A stretch of 64,000 nt of DNA from NCBI GenBank assembly GCA_964407665.1, contig CAYOWK010000006.1, positions 1 to 64,000 of the forward strand. The letters run 5' to 3'. Below the pieces are notes generated by a model. The model saw only the letters and a list, made by a program, of their open reading frames with translations, had not been told where the DNA came from and searched no databases. The stretch is from CAYOWK01 sp964407665. GTDB taxonomy: Bacteria; Pseudomonadota; Alphaproteobacteria; Caulobacterales; Hyphomonadaceae. Position numbers and translations under genes: made by a program. Positions 56,801 through 64,000 of this stretch are shown piece by piece (position 1 is the stretch's first letter; every line of letters begins with the position of its first letter).

Positions 56801-56948
56801 CGGTGACGCTGACGCCCGGAAAGCTGACGATGGGGTCTTCGGATTTCGGGATCGCCGTCAGCGCTCCGGCGCCGAGCGCCAGCAGCATGGCGAACAGGAT
56901 CAGCGTGAACTGCCAGCGCTCGACGAAGAAGCGGGTGATCGCCTGCAT
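53886..56948 (-). CDS. RND efflux permease (AcrB/MexF-like, HAE-1 type)
   Basis: A 1020-residue inner-membrane proton-driven drug exporter. Twelve transmembrane segments and two large periplasmic loops are visible. The proton-relay acids are in LLVDDSIVVTENISRH (TM4) and the TM10 Lys in TGIEIKNSILLVEFAN. The start QAITRFFVERWQFTLILFAMLLALG and the end LAPKEKAVVEAA fit the family; the latter is short. It works with the adaptor encoded 29 bases upstream; no outer membrane channel gene is nearby, so a TolC-like partner must be elsewhere. Confidence 0.95.
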   Translation of the reverse strand: MQAITRFFVERWQFTLILFAMLLALGAGALTAIPKSEDPIVSFPGVSVTVILPGADAAQMERTVAIPLETALNGLEDVDQISSSSRAGLASVRVEFVYGSDPDRKYEEVVRELNAVRPSLPAGITLVRADKSNPAQTSVVQMALVSETAPIRQMEAYARELRDALERANGVQRAEIWGVPASEVRVTADIDKLAAYNLPLTAVAGALRLEGADVPVGAVETGGRRLNVEATGPFDSLDEIRNVALRSADGAVLTVGDVADVSWQNDERQHITRYNGERALFVTARGKLGADIFAVTGGITREVDAFESRLPEAIKLQRGFNQADTVAERLNHLGRDFGIAMVLVLITLLPLGFRASLVVLVSVPLSFAIGILALHQLGFSLNQLSIAGFILSLGLLVDDSIVVTENISRHLREGMTPRNAALEGVKEINIAVIGCTATLLLAFLPLMNLPEASGDFIRSLPTAVIVTVAASLVVSLTIIPFLASRMLPRKGGHNFVLDGVMGLIHALYRPALKLALAAPRITIAAGLALFGASLMLVPKLGFSLFPENDSPYFIVDVELAQGASVLETEKAVAFADSVMAKNEHILWRFSNAGRDNPQIYYNNIPGDQQSNIGSIYARFDHWESKTGNPQLEAMRADLAGYPGATFNVRRFENGPPIEAPIAVRIRGADNEVLGDLAGQVEKLLGEAAGTRNISNPLAERLIDLNLGIDTSAAALAGVPAGALDETLRIAVAGARVADFRDPVGDAYPVTLRAPRNVSGDGAMDIEALSRLQVWTGAGAAVPLAAFSQPRLDAGHARIDRYQRERTVTVTAYTQPGFLTGAVTADVAARLTSISLPAGYSLSFGGQAEAQSDSFSGLGPAILIASFGILAVLLLEFGSFAASAVVAFVIPMGVMGGLVALFIGGETLSFTAIIGFIALTGIEIKNSILLVEFANQLRAQGVPLKEAIERAGEVRFLPVLLTALTAIGGLIPLVLDGSPLYSPLAMVIIGGLISSTLVARIVTPPLYLLLAPKEKAVVEAA

Positions 56949-56977
56949 CGGTTGTCCCCTGCCCCTCTCGCTATCGA

Positions 56978-58018
56978 CTACGGAGCTGCGATGCGGACGG
57001 TGTCGCCGTCGCGCACCATCGAGGCGCCGCGCGTGATGATCGCCTCGCCGGGCGCGAGCCCCTTGAGGACGATGACGCCGCGATCGTCGACGCCGCCGGT
57101 TTCGATGGCCCGGCGTCGCGCCACGCCGTCGGCGCCGACAACGAAGACGACGCCCTGGTCGGCGCGGGCGTCCATCAGGGCCAGCACAGGCACGATCATG
57201 CCAGAGGCGTCAGCATCGCCTCCCGCCGCCTCGAAGACCACGTCGGCGACCTCGCCGCTGCGGAGCGTTCCGGCGCTTGGCAGGGCGATCTCGACCTCGA
57301 AGACGCCAGCGGCGCCGGCGCTGCGCGGGGCGATGCGGGCGACGCGTCCGGCGATGGGCGCTCGGCCGCGGATCTGGACCGAAGCGGGCTGGCCGGCGGC
57401 GAGCGCCGCCGCCTCGACGGAGGAGACGAAGGCGCGAACGATCACGCCGCCGCCCGATTCGCCCAGCAGCAGGACGGCCTGTCCGGGGCTGACGACCTGG
57501 CCGCGCTCCACCGTCCGGCTGAGGATGACGCCGGAGACTGGCGCGGTGAGGACCAGGCCCTTGCGGGTGCGTTCGGCTGCGAGTTTCGCGTTGTCGAGGG
57601 CCGCCTGTGAGGCGAAGCCCTTGTCGAACAGGGTCTGGGTGCGGGCCAGCTGGTCATCCGCCGTGCGGCGGGCAAGGTCGGCCTCGCGGTCGTCGGCGCC
57701 GGTGCTGGTGCGTCGCAGGGTGGCGAGCGTCTGGCCGGCGGCGACGCGGTCGCCTTCATCCACCAGCACCGTCTCGATTTCCCCCGGAGCTCCGAACGAC
57801 AGCGAAGCCTCGCGCTTCCAGGCGACCGTACCGCTGGCGCGCCTGCCGGAAACGGACGGCGCGCCGGACATCTGAAGCACCTCGACCAGCGGCGCCTGTC
57901 GGACCGCAGCTTCAGGAACAGACGCGTCTGCGGCCGGCTCGGCGCCTTTCTGGCATGACGCCGTCAGGACCAACGCAAGACTTGGGATCCATACTGAAAA
58001 TGACAGCCGGGCTGGCAT
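56978..58018 (-). CDS. RND efflux periplasmic adaptor (HlyD/MFP family), lipoprotein
   Basis: A 346-residue adaptor. The signal ends in lipobox ALVLTASC. A barrel-sandwich hybrid (VDEGDRVAAGQTLATLRR, ILSRTVERGQVVSPGQ) is interrupted by a helical hairpin (ADLARRTADDQLARTQTLFDKGFASQAAL) that contacts the channel; a beta-barrel and C-terminal membrane-proximal domain follow. Start at MPARLSFSVW (58018). First gene of the efflux operon, divergent from its TetR regulator. Confidence 0.92.
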   Translation of the reverse strand: MPARLSFSVWIPSLALVLTASCQKGAEPAADASVPEAAVRQAPLVEVLQMSGAPSVSGRRASGTVAWKREASLSFGAPGEIETVLVDEGDRVAAGQTLATLRRTSTGADDREADLARRTADDQLARTQTLFDKGFASQAALDNAKLAAERTRKGLVLTAPVSGVILSRTVERGQVVSPGQAVLLLGESGGGVIVRAFVSSVEAAALAAGQPASVQIRGRAPIAGRVARIAPRSAGAAGVFEVEIALPSAGTLRSGEVADVVFEAAGGDADASGMIVPVLALMDARADQGVVFVVGADGVARRRAIETGGVDDRGVIVLKGLAPGEAIITRGASMVRDGDTVRIAAP

Positions 58019-58045
58019 GTGCCACCTAAATAGGGGTAAGGACGC

Positions 58046-58081
58046 CTTGACACTGTCTACAGGAGACTTGACAGTGTCAAG
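58046..58081. promoter_or_regulatory. TetR operator pair for the RND efflux locus
   Basis: CTTGACACTGTC (58046-58057) and the perfect 15-bp palindrome CTTGACAGTGTCAAG (58067-58081) begin exactly 21 bp apart, two helical turns. Both lie in the 78-base divergent gap and carry TTGACA, the -35 hexamer. This is a likely dual-repression site. Confidence 0.7.
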
Positions 58082-58096
58082 TGAAAGTTGGACTGA

Positions 58097-58690
58097 ATGA
58101 CCCTGAAAGAAGACGTTCGCGGCGATATTCTTCGTGCCGCCCTCGACCTGATGAACGAGGGCGGGCTCGGCGCGCTGAGCATGCGCGAAGTCGCGCGCCG
58201 CGCCGGCGTGAGCCATCAGGCCCCCTATCATTACTTCACAGACCGCGAAGCCATTCTCGCCGAGCTGGCGCGCGAAGGCTTCGAAACGCTCAATGACTAC
58301 ATCGCCAAGGCGCTTGCGGGCACGGTAGGCGCTCGCGAGGGCATGGCTGCAATGGGCGGGGCCTATGTGCAGTTCGCGCTCGACCATCCGGCGCTGTTTT
58401 CGCTGATGTTCCGCTGCGAGCTGGTGGATCTTTCGAAATACCCCAACGCCAAGGCCGTGGCCGATGAAGCCTTCAACGCCCCGCTGCGTGTGATCGCCGA
58501 GACCTATGGCGAGGACGACCCCAACCTGATGAACCGGATGCTGGCGTGCTGGTCGATGTCGCACGGCCTTGCGACGCTGCTGCTGGAAAAGAAGATCGGC
58601 AAGCACTTCGGCGAGACGCGCGAAGAGCAGAACCGCGGCGCCAAGGCGGTTATAGACCTTTATGCGGCGTCCCTGGACTGCGGGACCTGA
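58097..58690 (+). CDS. TetR/AcrR family repressor of the efflux operon
   Basis: A 197-residue regulator. The helix-turn-helix ALSMREVARRAGVSHQAPYHYFTDREAILAEL (residues 26-57) is typical of the AcrR-type branch, followed by DHPALFSLMFRCELVD in the ligand domain. It probably represses both itself and the divergent adaptor/permease operon through the operator pair. The inducer is unknown. Confidence 0.92.
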   Translation: MTLKEDVRGDILRAALDLMNEGGLGALSMREVARRAGVSHQAPYHYFTDREAILAELAREGFETLNDYIAKALAGTVGAREGMAAMGGAYVQFALDHPALFSLMFRCELVDLSKYPNAKAVADEAFNAPLRVIAETYGEDDPNLMNRMLACWSMSHGLATLLLEKKIGKHFGETREEQNRGAKAVIDLYAASLDCGT

Positions 58691-58742
58691 CGCCCACGCG
58701 GCAGCCGCCGAGGGCCCTGTCCCAAGGCCGCTGTCTGGCTGC

Positions 58743-61043
58743 TCAGGCGGCAGACTGGCCGAGGACCGGGCGACCTCTCAGGAGCCGGGCGGTCTTGGCG
58801 GCCAGCTCACGAGAATCGAGGGGTTTCGGCAGGTAGTCGTCCATCCCCATGGCGAGGTAGCGTTCGCGATCGCCGCTCATGGCGTCCGCAGTGAGCGCTA
58901 TGACCGGGATGGCGGACCAGCTTTCAGGGCTGGCGCGAATGCGGCGGATGGTTTCGGCGCCGTCCATCACCGGCATGTGGACGTCCAGCAGCACCATGTC
59001 GAAGGCCTGCGAGGCCAGATGGTCGAGCGCCTCCTGACCGTTTGCGGCCTCCACGAAGACCGGCGACATCGGTCGCATGAAGAGCTTCACGACCTGGCGG
59101 TTCACCGGGTTGTCGTCAACCAGCAGGATGCGGGCGCCCATGACGTTCGGCTGGGCGAAGGCAGGCTCTGGCGCCGATACGGCTGACGGCGCCGCTGGGG
59201 TGAGCTGCGCCGGAGCTCCGGCGTCGCCAGCCAGGATGGAGAGCCGGAATGTAGAGCCCTTGCCGGGGCGGCTTTCAACCGTGATGTCGCCGCCCATCCG
59301 GCGGGCGAGCTGGCGGCTGATGGCGAGGCCAAGGCCTGTGCCGCCGAACCGGCGCGAGATCGAGGTGTCGGCCTGCATGAACGGCGTGAAGAGGCGCGAC
59401 AGCGTCTCCTCGTCCATGCCGATACCGGAGTCGGTGACGGCCACCTCGACGCGGCGCTGGCCCGACCCCGCAGGCTGGCTGGAGATCGCCACGCTGACGC
59501 CGCCGCGGTCGGTGAACTTGATGGCGTTGGCCAGGAGATTGCCGAAGCATTGGCGCACGCGGACCGGATCGAAGCTGAGCCGCTCGGGGAGGCTGCCGTC
59601 TGTCTCGATGGAGAGGTCGAGCGTCTTTTCCTCTGCGCGGCCGCGAAACAGCTCGCAGACGCGTGAGAACGAGAGCGAGATGTCGCCTTCGAGCGGCGTG
59701 ATCTCGAGATGACCCGCTTCGATCTTCGACATGTCGAGAATGTCGTTGAGCAGGGCGACCAGGGAGTTTCCGGACTCGACAATGATCGCGACCTTGTCCT
59801 TGTGGCCGGCGCTGAGGCTGGCGTCGCCCTGGAGAACCTGGGCCATGCCAAGCACGCCGTTGATGGGCGTACGAATTTCGTGGCTCATTGAGGCGAGGAA
59901 GTTTGTCTTTGCGACGGCGGCGGCCTCGGCCTGCTTCTTCGCCTCGATCAGCGCAAGTTCCTGACGCTTGCCGGCGTCGATGTCGATCATGAGACCGACG
60001 GCCTTGACCGGCTTGCCGGAGGCGTCGCGGTGGAGCTGCGAGACGACGCGGACCCAGTGGCCCGGGCCGTCGGGACTGTAGAGGCGGGCTTCGACGGACA
60101 CGACTTCGTCGGTCGCAAGGCATCGCTGCCACTGCTCCATCACGCGGGCGCGGTCATCGTCGTGGAAGAGGCCCATGACGTCTTCCGAACGGCGGGCGAG
60201 CGCGGCTGGCCCCAGAAGTTCGAGTTGCGTGTTCGAACGCCAGACCTTCCCGGTCTTCATGTCCATCTCGAAGACGCCGATGCTGGCGGTCTTCATCGCC
60301 ATTTCGAGGCGGCCCGACAGCGTCGCGGCTTCATCGCGTGCGCGCGCTTCTTCCGATACGTTCAGACTGATGCCATGCATCTCGTACTTGCCGGACGGTC
60401 GCTTGCGCCCCGCGCGAAAGTGGACGCGGAGCGTTTCCCAGCCGCCTGCGGCGTTCCTGTAGCGCTGCTCGTTATGCCCTGAGCCGCCCTCGATGGCGGC
60501 GCGGCGGGTGGCTTCGGTCTCGATTGCCTGGTCGTCCGGATGCCGGACACTTGCCAGCATCTCGGTCGTGATCTCCCGGTTCGCCGTCTCGTATCCCAGG
60601 GCGAGAGCAGTGGCGAAATGGTAGGTGTCGCGGTCGGGATCGTAGGACCACAACCCGACATGTGCGTCCTGGAACAGTGTTTCGCGCAAGCGCTGCTCGG
60701 AGCCCAGCGCCTGGATCGTCCGCCACTCGTGGCCGACATCGACAAGATGAAGCAGCCGCTCGCCCCCCTCCTCTCGCCAGTCGAGGCGAAACCAGCGAAC
60801 ATCGCCGGATCCGGCGCCGATGCGGATCGTGCGAACGCCGTCGAGCTCGGCCGAGCCGGCGGCACAGGCGGCCAGGACGTCTTCGAGATTGCGGCCTTCG
60901 AGCAGGTGGTCGGCGCCGAGGGCGTCGGCGAAGCCCGGCGTCGCCTCCAGGATCGAGCCATTTTCGGTGATCCGCGCAAGCGGCGCCATTCGGGCGAATG
61001 CGTCCGCAATCCCGACGCCGTTCTCTCTGGAACGCCCCACCAT
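58743..61043 (-). CDS. Cytosolic hybrid sensor histidine kinase with C-terminal receiver
   Basis: A 766-residue signalling protein without membrane segments. Two or three PAS domains cover residues 15-355 (the second and third are clear: GLWSYDPDRDTYHF, SIGVFEMDMKTGKVW). The kinase H-box is SMSHEIRTPING with His 388; N, G1 (DSGIGM) and G2 (GTGLGL) boxes follow. The receiver has VDDNP, acceptor Asp in LLDVHMP and Lys in YLPKPLD. A downstream phosphotransfer protein would be needed to pass the signal on; none is adjacent. The ligand is unknown. Confidence 0.94.
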   Translation of the reverse strand: MVGRSRENGVGIADAFARMAPLARITENGSILEATPGFADALGADHLLEGRNLEDVLAACAAGSAELDGVRTIRIGAGSGDVRWFRLDWREEGGERLLHLVDVGHEWRTIQALGSEQRLRETLFQDAHVGLWSYDPDRDTYHFATALALGYETANREITTEMLASVRHPDDQAIETEATRRAAIEGGSGHNEQRYRNAAGGWETLRVHFRAGRKRPSGKYEMHGISLNVSEEARARDEAATLSGRLEMAMKTASIGVFEMDMKTGKVWRSNTQLELLGPAALARRSEDVMGLFHDDDRARVMEQWQRCLATDEVVSVEARLYSPDGPGHWVRVVSQLHRDASGKPVKAVGLMIDIDAGKRQELALIEAKKQAEAAAVAKTNFLASMSHEIRTPINGVLGMAQVLQGDASLSAGHKDKVAIIVESGNSLVALLNDILDMSKIEAGHLEITPLEGDISLSFSRVCELFRGRAEEKTLDLSIETDGSLPERLSFDPVRVRQCFGNLLANAIKFTDRGGVSVAISSQPAGSGQRRVEVAVTDSGIGMDEETLSRLFTPFMQADTSISRRFGGTGLGLAISRQLARRMGGDITVESRPGKGSTFRLSILAGDAGAPAQLTPAAPSAVSAPEPAFAQPNVMGARILLVDDNPVNRQVVKLFMRPMSPVFVEAANGQEALDHLASQAFDMVLLDVHMPVMDGAETIRRIRASPESWSAIPVIALTADAMSGDRERYLAMGMDDYLPKPLDSRELAAKTARLLRGRPVLGQSAA

Positions 61044-61273
61044 ACGCTGTCCCGCCTCCCAAGACAGTAATCCTTGTTATTGAGCCCCATGCTCCATTCG
61101 GAAAGTTGACGATTGGTGAGGACTGCGGTGGACGGTCGCAGGCTGACCGCCCCGAAATGCCCAAAACCGCTGCGGAACCCCTATCGAATTGTGGAAATTG
61201 TTCGTCGGCGAACGACTATTTACCGTCAGTGTAGCCTGCCGCTGCGGCGCAACATGGGCTCGCTCGCTGACGC

Positions 61274-61302
61274 AAAAAGGGCGGGACCTCACGGCCCCGC
61301 CC
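61274..61302 (-). terminator. Rho-independent terminator of the Do-family protease gene
   Basis: Read on the minus strand: GGGCGGG, a 10-base loop, CCCGCCC, then T5. On the plus strand the A5 run is at 61274-61278. It begins 25 bases past the protease stop. Confidence 0.88.
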
Positions 61303-61326
61303 CACCTGCATATCCGTGATTCTGTC

Positions 61327-62856
61327 TCAGCCCTTGGTGAAGGGGACGCCCACGAAGACTTTCTGGCCGTTCCGGCGCTCGACCTGCAGGAGCACAGCTT
61401 CGAGCTTCTGCTTCTGAGCGGCCTCGACAGCGGTCCGCACGCTGTCTGCGGTCGTGACCTTCTGCTGGTTGACCATGACGATCTTGTCGCCCGGCTGAAT
61501 GCCGCTGTCGAACGCCGGGGAGTTGACCTTCACATCCGCAACGACGGCTCCGTCCGCGTTGGACAGCCCAAGACCGAGGTTGGCGAGGGTGATAACGGCC
61601 CCGCCGGTGGCGCCGCCGGTGGCGCTGGCGAGCGCGGCTGGCGGCTTGTTGGGATCTTCGAGCGGCGCGATCTTCACCTTGACCGTCTGCTCCTTGCCAT
61701 TGCGCAGGATACGCATGTCCTGGGTGGCGCCGGCCTTCGTGGCGGCGACGTTACGAGTCAGGTCGTGGATCGTCGAAATATCGGACTCGCCGAACTTCAG
61801 CACGATGTCGCCGACCTGGATGCCGGCCTTCTGGGCCGGGCTTCCGTCCGTGACGTCGGCCACGATGGCTCCACGGGCCGTTTTCATGTTCGGCAGGCTG
61901 CGCGCCATCTCGGGCGTGACTTCCTGGATCGAGACGCCCAGCCAGCCGCGCTGGACCGAGCCGTGGTCGATGATCTGCTGGGTGATCGAATCCGCGAGCT
62001 TCGAGGAAATCGAGAACCCGATTCCGACGTTGCCGCCCGATGGCGAGAAGATGACGGAGTTGACGCCGATGACCTCGCCCTGGGCATTGAAGAGCGGACC
62101 GCCCGAGTTGCCCTGGTTGATGGGTGCGTCGACCTGGATGTAGTCGTCATAGCTGCCGCCGATGTTGCGGCCACGCGCCGAGACGATGCCTGACGTCACC
62201 GTGCTGCCGAGACCGAACGGCGAGCCCACGGCAAAGACGCTGTCGCCCGGGCGTGCGCGGTCGCTGTTGCCCCAGCGCACGGCTTTCGGGAGGCTCGAGC
62301 CGGAAACCTTGACCACAGCCAGGTCAGTCTTCGGATCGGTGCCGACCACTTCGGCATCGAGCTCACGGCCATCGGTGAGCTTGACCGTCACCTTCTTGGC
62401 GTCCTGAACGACGTGGTTGTTGGTGACGATGTAGGGACCGCTGATGAAGAAGCCCGAGCCCGAGCCGAAGCGGTCCGGGCGTTCTGTCTGCGGGCCGCCG
62501 GGACCGTTGGGGCCGCCGAAATTGCGGAAGAAGTCCTCGAAGGGCGTACCCTGGAAGGCGGGCGGGACTTCACCCGGCGCCAGGCCAGGCGCCGCGCCCG
62601 ACGACGACCGCACGACGATCTGCACGACAGACGGGGAGACCTGCTCGACGAGGTCGGCGAGGTTGGTGACCGTTCCGAAGCCGGCAGACTGGCCGGCTGC
62701 AGCCGCCGCGACGTTTCCGGCGGCAGGAACCGTCAGCAGGGCCGCACCGCCGCCATCGGCGAGAAGGGCGAAGGACGGAGCGCCAAGCGCCAGTACCGTG
62801 GCGCTTGCGCCGAGAAAGGCGCCGCTGGCGACGCCGATGAAGGTGCTGCGCTTCAT
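61327..62856 (-). CDS. degP: Do-family serine endopeptidase (DegP/HtrA-like)
   Basis: A 509-residue periplasmic protease/chaperone. The N-terminus is export-competent and unusually Ala/Gly-rich. The triad is His in TNNHVVQD, Asp in KTDLAVVKV and Ser in GNSGGPLF. Two PDZ domains follow: QRGWLGVSIQEVT and, after a Gly-rich linker, GLGLSNADGAVVADVKVNSPA. This is the classic envelope quality-control enzyme. It has its own strong terminator, so it is transcribed alone. Confidence 0.95.
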   Translation of the reverse strand: MKRSTFIGVASGAFLGASATVLALGAPSFALLADGGGAALLTVPAAGNVAAAAAGQSAGFGTVTNLADLVEQVSPSVVQIVVRSSSGAAPGLAPGEVPPAFQGTPFEDFFRNFGGPNGPGGPQTERPDRFGSGSGFFISGPYIVTNNHVVQDAKKVTVKLTDGRELDAEVVGTDPKTDLAVVKVSGSSLPKAVRWGNSDRARPGDSVFAVGSPFGLGSTVTSGIVSARGRNIGGSYDDYIQVDAPINQGNSGGPLFNAQGEVIGVNSVIFSPSGGNVGIGFSISSKLADSITQQIIDHGSVQRGWLGVSIQEVTPEMARSLPNMKTARGAIVADVTDGSPAQKAGIQVGDIVLKFGESDISTIHDLTRNVAATKAGATQDMRILRNGKEQTVKVKIAPLEDPNKPPAALASATGGATGGAVITLANLGLGLSNADGAVVADVKVNSPAFDSGIQPGDKIVMVNQQKVTTADSVRTAVEAAQKQKLEAVLLQVERRNGQKVFVGVPFTKG

Positions 62857-63399
62857 TCAGTCTTCTCCTGCAAACTACACGGACCCGGGGAGGGCGAACC
62901 CGGCCCCACGGTCCAATCATGAACACCGGGACTTAATTTGGGTTTCCGTCCGACATTACAAAGACGTCAATGGCGCCGAAATTTGGGTAAGTTTGCGTCG
63001 GGATACTGCGGCGACGCGCACGTCATCCAGCGGCAAACCGTCGCGTAACCGTCTGGCGAACTCGTCGCAGGCTCACCAATGGCACGATTTGCCAACCTCT
63101 GGCGCCGCGCCATCGCAGCCGGGGAGCCGGATACCGGCCCTCCAGTGAGACGATCTTTCATCTGGCGTCCCGGAAACGCCGCTGCGTGGTGGCGGCTTCC
63201 ACGATTGGGGCGGACTTCCGTTCACGGGATCGTGCAAGCTCGTGGGGTGGCCCGCCCGCAGAACGCGTGCGCCTGAAACCACCGCCTGACCAGAGCACGG
63301 GTGCGCCAGTCTGACTGGCGGGCGGCCGGAGGCGGTTTTCCACCAGTGCTTTGCGGGGGGCGACTGGAAACCGTCGCCTCCCCCGTGCAGGATCGGGGC
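62857..63399. other. Intergenic stretch between degP and tdk
   Basis: No supported gene. It must contain the degP promoter and the tdk leader. Seen: CGCCAGT-ctg-ACTGGCG (63304-63320), enclosed by ACCGCCT (63281-63287) and AGGCGGT (63330-63336) with a T4 run after, and a GC-rich stem around TGGAAACC just before tdk. I could not match it to rnpB, 6S, SRP or tRNA. Confidence 0.5.
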
Positions 63400-64000
63400 A
63401 TGGCCAAACTCTATTTCTGCTATGCGGCGATGAACGCCGGCAAATCCACCGTGTTGCTGCAGGCCTCGTACAATTACGAGGAACGCGGCATGCGGACACT
63501 GATCTATACGTCCGATCTCTACACGACGGCGGATGACGGCAAGGTGGTGTCGCGGCTGGGCGTGTCGGCGAACGCGCGGCTTTATGGCGAGGGCGAGGAC
63601 CTGTTTCGCGATGTCTCGCGCGAGCACCGGAAAGCGGCCGTGTCGTGCGTGTTCGTCGACGAGGCGCAGTTCCTGACGCCAGACCAGGTGTGGCAGCTGG
63701 CGCGCGTGGCGGACCGGCTCGGGATTCCGGTGCTGTGCTACGGGTTGCGCACGGATTTCATGGGGGAGCTGTTTGCGGGCTCCGCCGCCCTGCTCGCGAT
63801 CGCCGACAGCCTGCGCGAGATCCGGACGATCTGCCATTGCGGGCGCAAGGCGACGATGGTGGTTCGCCGTGACGAGGCGGGGCGCGCGGTGCGTGCGGGC
63901 GACCAGATCGGTGTGGAGCGGGCGCAGTATGACAGCCTCTGCCGAACGCACTGGGAAGAGGAGATGGGTCGCGTGAAGCGGCCCAAGGCGGCGGCGGACA
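63400..64000 (+). CDS. tdk: Thymidine kinase, cut by the right window edge
   Basis: Phosphorylates thymidine in the salvage pathway. 200 codons are present and no stop has been reached. The start MAKLYFCYAAMNAGKST holds the P-loop, VFVDEAQFL is the Walker B/base region, and the lasso zinc site is visible as ICHCGRK and LCRTHW. Typical enzymes have about 190-205 residues, so only a few are missing. GGGG stands before the ATG. The upstream region has a structured leader. Confidence 0.93.
   Translation, partial: MAKLYFCYAAMNAGKSTVLLQASYNYEERGMRTLIYTSDLYTTADDGKVVSRLGVSANARLYGEGEDLFRDVSREHRKAAVSCVFVDEAQFLTPDQVWQLARVADRLGIPVLCYGLRTDFMGELFAGSAALLAIADSLREIRTICHCGRKATMVVRRDEAGRAVRAGDQIGVERAQYDSLCRTHWEEEMGRVKRPKAAAD

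Noticed and set aside
63060..63399. RNase P, 6S or SRP RNA in the long gap before tdk
   Set aside because: I looked for the conserved cores (GAGGAAAGTCC, CAGAA-type, GGTCAGGTCC) and found none; GC-rich hairpins alone do not identify one.

Overview
The window is a GC-rich, gene-dense chromosomal stretch from an alphaproteobacterium, most likely of the Caulobacterales/Hyphomonadaceae type. Several things point that way: a circularly permuted two-piece tmRNA gene, the alphaproteobacterial form of SspB, an RcdA (DUF1465) cell-cycle adaptor, a TrcR (DUF1013) regulator, DUF1192 and paired DUF465 proteins, and a Cys-free ribosomal protein L31. I see no prophage, CRISPR array, rRNA or tRNA. The placement rests on recognised families, not on a database search.

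Layout. 1-7.3 kb: start of the ATP synthase F1 operon (atpH, atpA truncated at the left edge), a PadR/HAAS membrane-protein pair with a palindromic operator, a secreted zinc-protease-like TPR protein, a small lipoprotein pair and pyruvate kinase. 7.5-9.6 kb: aquaporin, then a non-coding block with the permuted ssrA (tmRNA) gene and several palindromic repeats. 9.6-16.9 kb: OsmC, cytochrome P450, sspB plus thioesterase, galE, a GGDEF protein, purEK and a glutathione transferase. 17-25.8 kb: intracellular PHA depolymerase, a beta-barrel outer membrane protein, a YmdB-type phosphoesterase, an unusual two-domain nucleoside-hydrolase-like protein, thiE, a small phosphatase, two inositol-monophosphatase paralogues and DUF533. 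25.9-30.8 kb: Sir2, a VanX-like dipeptidase, a hydrolase/TetR divergent pair and an SRPBCC protein. 31-37.7 kb: ABC exporter, rpmE, rcdA, DUF1192, quinone oxidoreductase, trcR and two DUF465 genes. 37.8-45.6 kb: a Cys-rich lipoprotein, prolyl oligopeptidase, dapF, a porin/chemoreceptor operon and a degenerate EEP-fold protein. 45.6-53.2 kb: an SPFH/ribbon-helix-helix operon facing a membrane-anchored hydrolase across a 32-bp palindrome, then a secreted protein of unknown family, a tryptophan-type halogenase and a DUF6351 esterase-like lipoprotein. 53.9-64 kb: an RND efflux pair with divergent TetR, a hybrid histidine kinase, a Do-family protease and thymidine kinase cut by the right edge.

Functional links. 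The tmRNA (tag ANDNFAEEVRLAA) and SspB lie about 3 kb apart and act in one pathway: tagging of stalled nascent chains and their delivery to ClpXP. RcdA, 22 kb further on, is another ClpXP accessory factor. purE/purK, sspB/thioesterase, sir2/vanX-like, porin/chemoreceptor, RHH/SPFH and adaptor/RND permease look like operons from short gaps or stop-start overlaps.

The most notable non-genic finding is a composite repeat of roughly 360-480 bp present three times (about 9.1-9.6, 29.7-30.1 and 53.3-53.7 kb). Its two ends are conserved, it carries internal hairpins, and every copy lies between genes. The most notable regulatory candidates are the 32-bp palindrome upstream of the SPFH operon and a double hairpin in the trcR leader. 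The most notable protein oddities are a nucleoside-hydrolase-like protein (20.2-21.4 kb) and an EEP-fold protein (44.9-45.6 kb) that both appear to lack key catalytic residues.
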